From contig WVXJ01000033.1 of NCBI GenBank assembly GCA_011773575.1, forward strand, positions 2,435 to 10,286: a DNA stretch of 7,852 nt, given 5' to 3'. The stretch's first letter is position 1. Each line of letters begins with the position of its first letter. The position numbers were made by a program, and so were the translations under genes. Under the pieces are notes generated by a model, which made no database searches, was not told where the DNA came from, and saw only the letters and a program-made list of their open reading frames with translations. The DNA is from Armatimonadota bacterium. Its GTDB lineage: Bacteria; Armatimonadota; Hebobacteria; Hebobacterales; WVXJ01. This document shows, one piece after another, positions 6,605-7,852 of the stretch.

Positions 6605-7316
6605 ACAGCGGCAGCGCCTGCAGCACCTCGTCCAGTGCCTCCAGCGCTTCCTTGACCTCCTGTGTAGACTTGCCAGTCAAGTCACCGAGCACCGGCAGCC
6701 CGGGGATATTGGCCAGGCTACCGAGCAAATTGAGCACGTTCAACAGCTGCGCCATAGGACCGATCGCGTTGACCGTATGCTCCAGCCGCTTGGCCGCCTC
6801 GGACTGCAGGCACTGGCCAGTTGAGATCGCGTCGGCTTTGTATGCGGCAGGCAAGGACTGTGCTGCGGCTATCGCGTCGGCCGCGTCCTGCTCGATCGCC
6901 GAGATCTCGTCCAGTATCTCCACCATGATCGCGATACCCGCACGGATCAGCACAATACAGTCGCGTACGAGGTTCGGGATCGCCAGCGCCGGGATCACAC
7001 CGGTTAGCTTGCTTACCCCTTCGGCTACCCGGTTGAGCGCGTTGAGGAACGTATCCACGTCACCGACGATCAGACCGGGGATCGCGGTGAACGTATCCTT
7101 GATCGCAACGACCGTGTCAACCAGCACAAAGATCGGCTGGAACGCTGCGAGCGCCGGAGCCAGCTGCGTGAACACGGACTGCAACGTGTTGAGCTGCGTC
7201 GAGATCGGCTCCTGACCTGTAGGCATGGACTGGATCGCGATACCTAGCGGCAGCGTAACCCGCAGCGGCGCCGGTACGTTTGGAAGCTCGCGGCACGTTG
7301 GCTTGGTAACGCTCAT
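6603..7316 (-). CDS. Hydrophobic helix-rich protein of unknown function, baseplate operon
   Basis: A 237-aa protein I do not recognise. After a Pro-rich start (residues 9-24) it is almost entirely predicted helix. Hydrophobic stretches lie at about 52-72 (LAPALAAFQPIFVLVDTVVA), 105-135 (two segments broken by NLVRDC and RAG) and 185-212 (Leu/Pro/Gly-rich). An amphipathic acidic Ala-rich part (136-160) and a charged C-terminal helix (217-234, EVKEALEALDEVLQAL) complete it. There is no signal peptide. The ATG overlaps the spike stop (ATGA), with GAGG about 10 bases upstream. The TAG stop is embedded in the AGGAGG site of the gp25 gene. The position between spike and gp25 suggests a baseplate hub or inner-core part, or a protein that meets the host membrane during injection; both are inference. 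Short hydrophobic hypothetical proteins are often found next to gpV genes in myophages, but I cannot assign a family. Confidence 0.75.
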   Translation of the reverse strand: MSVTKPTCRELPNVPAPLRVTLPLGIAIQSMPTGQEPISTQLNTLQSVFTQLAPALAAFQPIFVLVDTVVAIKDTFTAIPGLIVGDVDTFLNALNRVAEGVSKLTGVIPALAIPNLVRDCIVLIRAGIAIMVEILDEISAIEQDAADAIAAAQSLPAAYKADAISTGQCLQSEAAKRLEHTVNAIGPMAQLLNVLNLLGSLANIPGLPVLGDLTGKSTQEVKEALEALDEVLQALPL

Positions 7317-7852
7317 ATCGTCCCGCCTCGCTTGGATACCTTGCGACCGTTGATCTCTACCTGTGCACCTTCGATCCGGACGCTACCGGTCGGCGACCGT
7401 AGCACGATACCGAGCGGCGCCGTGATCCCAACCTGCCCGCTCTGGAAGTCGATATCCAGGAAGTTGAGCACGTCGTTTTCTGCGTCGCTGATACGGATCG
7501 CGTAGGAGTCTCGCCGCGCGTCACGAACCACGCGGATCCGGCCGTCCTCGTAGACCTTGACATCGCCTTCACCGGCCGCGGCGTCTGCGTCACTGGCGAT
7601 CTGTGCCTCGGTTGATACTTCGCTTGGTATGAGTGAGCCGGGTATGCAGCATGGGTTCTCCTGGTTGCCGCGAATGAAGAAGACAAGCACGTCGGCGCCA
7701 AGCGGTGGCTGTTCCGAGTCATCGTAGCTTCCACCCACAACCCGACACCAGTTGCCGTTGTCCCACAGCCCGTCAACCTTGACGAGCACACGTCGTGCGT
7801 TCTTTGGATCCTCGCGGCTGATTACCGTGCCCTCGTATGGCGCATCGGCTAC
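7313..7852 (-). CDS. gpV/gp5-like baseplate spike protein (5' end cut by window edge)
   Basis: Likely the central spike (baseplate assembly protein V) that sits under the tail tube and punctures the host envelope. The frame stays open to the right edge, giving 179 visible residues; the GTG at 7787-7789 is internal, because good OB-fold sequence (YEGTVISREDPKNARRVLVK) lies upstream of it. Seen: an N-terminal OB-like barrel to about residue 75 (VDGLWDNGNWCRVVGG, then LGADVLVFFIRGNQENPCCI), a linker rich in Ala and Asp, then short beta strands to the C-terminus (ITAPLGIVLRSPTGSVRIEG, VEINGRKV) like the beta-helix needle of gpV/VgrG proteins. The visible part has no histidine, so the HxH metal-binding tip of P2 gpV is absent; a separate tip protein may cap it (inference). 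Its TGA stop overlaps the ATG of the next gene (ATGA). Family call fairly secure; true start not visible. Confidence 0.82.
   Translation of the reverse strand, partial: VADAPYEGTVISREDPKNARRVLVKVDGLWDNGNWCRVVGGSYDDSEQPPLGADVLVFFIRGNQENPCCIPGSLIPSEVSTEAQIASDADAAAGEGDVKVYEDGRIRVVRDARRDSYAIRISDAENDVLNFLDIDFQSGQVGITAPLGIVLRSPTGSVRIEGAQVEINGRKVSKRGGTI

Noticed and set aside
6652..7215. Long open frame on the plus strand (about 187 codons) opposite the 237-aa gene
   Set aside because: It is antisense to a well-placed gene with coupled start and stop. Its composition (Ser/Ala/Ile runs) is that of a mirrored GC-rich coding frame, and it resembles no known protein.
7357..7791. Minus-strand frame of 144 codons overlapping the spike gene in another phase
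   Set aside because: The other phase continues the OB-fold and needle sequence of a spike protein; this frame is Ser/Arg/Thr-rich with no family pattern.
1..7852. Non-phage contractile injection system (PVC/Afp type) instead of a phage tail
   Set aside because: The TIGR02242-type domain is shared with such systems, but the compact Baseplate_J protein (513 aa), the P2-like V-W-J-I core and the added LamG proteins fit a myophage better. No ATPase or toxin gene is seen. It cannot be excluded from this window alone.

Overview
The window is a solid block of phage tail genes, all on the minus strand, so it reads from right to left. It is best explained as the baseplate region of a contractile-tailed (myovirus-type) phage or prophage. 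Three proteins belong to recognisable baseplate families: a gpV/gp5-like spike (cut by the right edge), a gp25/gpW-like wedge protein and a gpJ-like (Baseplate_J) wedge protein. A fourth carries a gpI / TIGR02242-type tail domain at its C-terminus. The DNA is GC-rich (roughly 60% by eye), starts are ATG or GTG, and several genes have clear GAGG/AGGAGG Shine-Dalgarno sites. This fits a phage of a bacterium, but the host cannot be named from this window. No integrase, lysis, capsid, tRNA or host gene is visible, so lytic phage, prophage and tailocin cannot be told apart.

Layout in transcription order: (1) spike gpV-like, 7852-7313, 5' end outside the window; (2) a 237-aa hydrophobic, helix-rich protein of unknown function, 7316-6603; (3) gp25-like wedge, 6594-6163; (4) Baseplate_J-like wedge, 6163-4622; (5) a 503-aa protein with a LamG-like N-terminus and an acidic array of about 34-aa repeats, 4620-3109; (6) a second, smaller LamG-like protein, 3104-2406; (7) a 231-aa protein with a flagellar-hook-like beta domain, 2406-1711; (8) a gpI-type tail protein with Ig-like domains fused to its N-terminus, 1714-320; (9) the start of another tail structural protein, 299-1, continuing past the left edge.

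The genes are packed head to tail. Junctions are overlaps of 1 to 4 bases or gaps of 1 to 20 bases, so this looks like one operon with translational coupling. No promoter or terminator is visible and no non-coding stretch exceeds about 20 bases. The core order V - W(gp25) - J - I matches P2-type baseplates, but three extra genes (about 2.9 kb) sit between J and I, and one unknown gene sits between V and W. The three extra proteins look like surface-exposed beta-sandwich parts, possibly decorating the baseplate or binding glycans or fibres; that role is inferred.

I see no sign of a wholly new system such as defence, CRISPR, a retroelement or an RNA. The novelty lies in the unusual tail-protein architectures: the acidic repeat array, the Ig-gpI fusion, the paired LG-motif in the gpI C-terminus, and the hydrophobic protein beside the spike.
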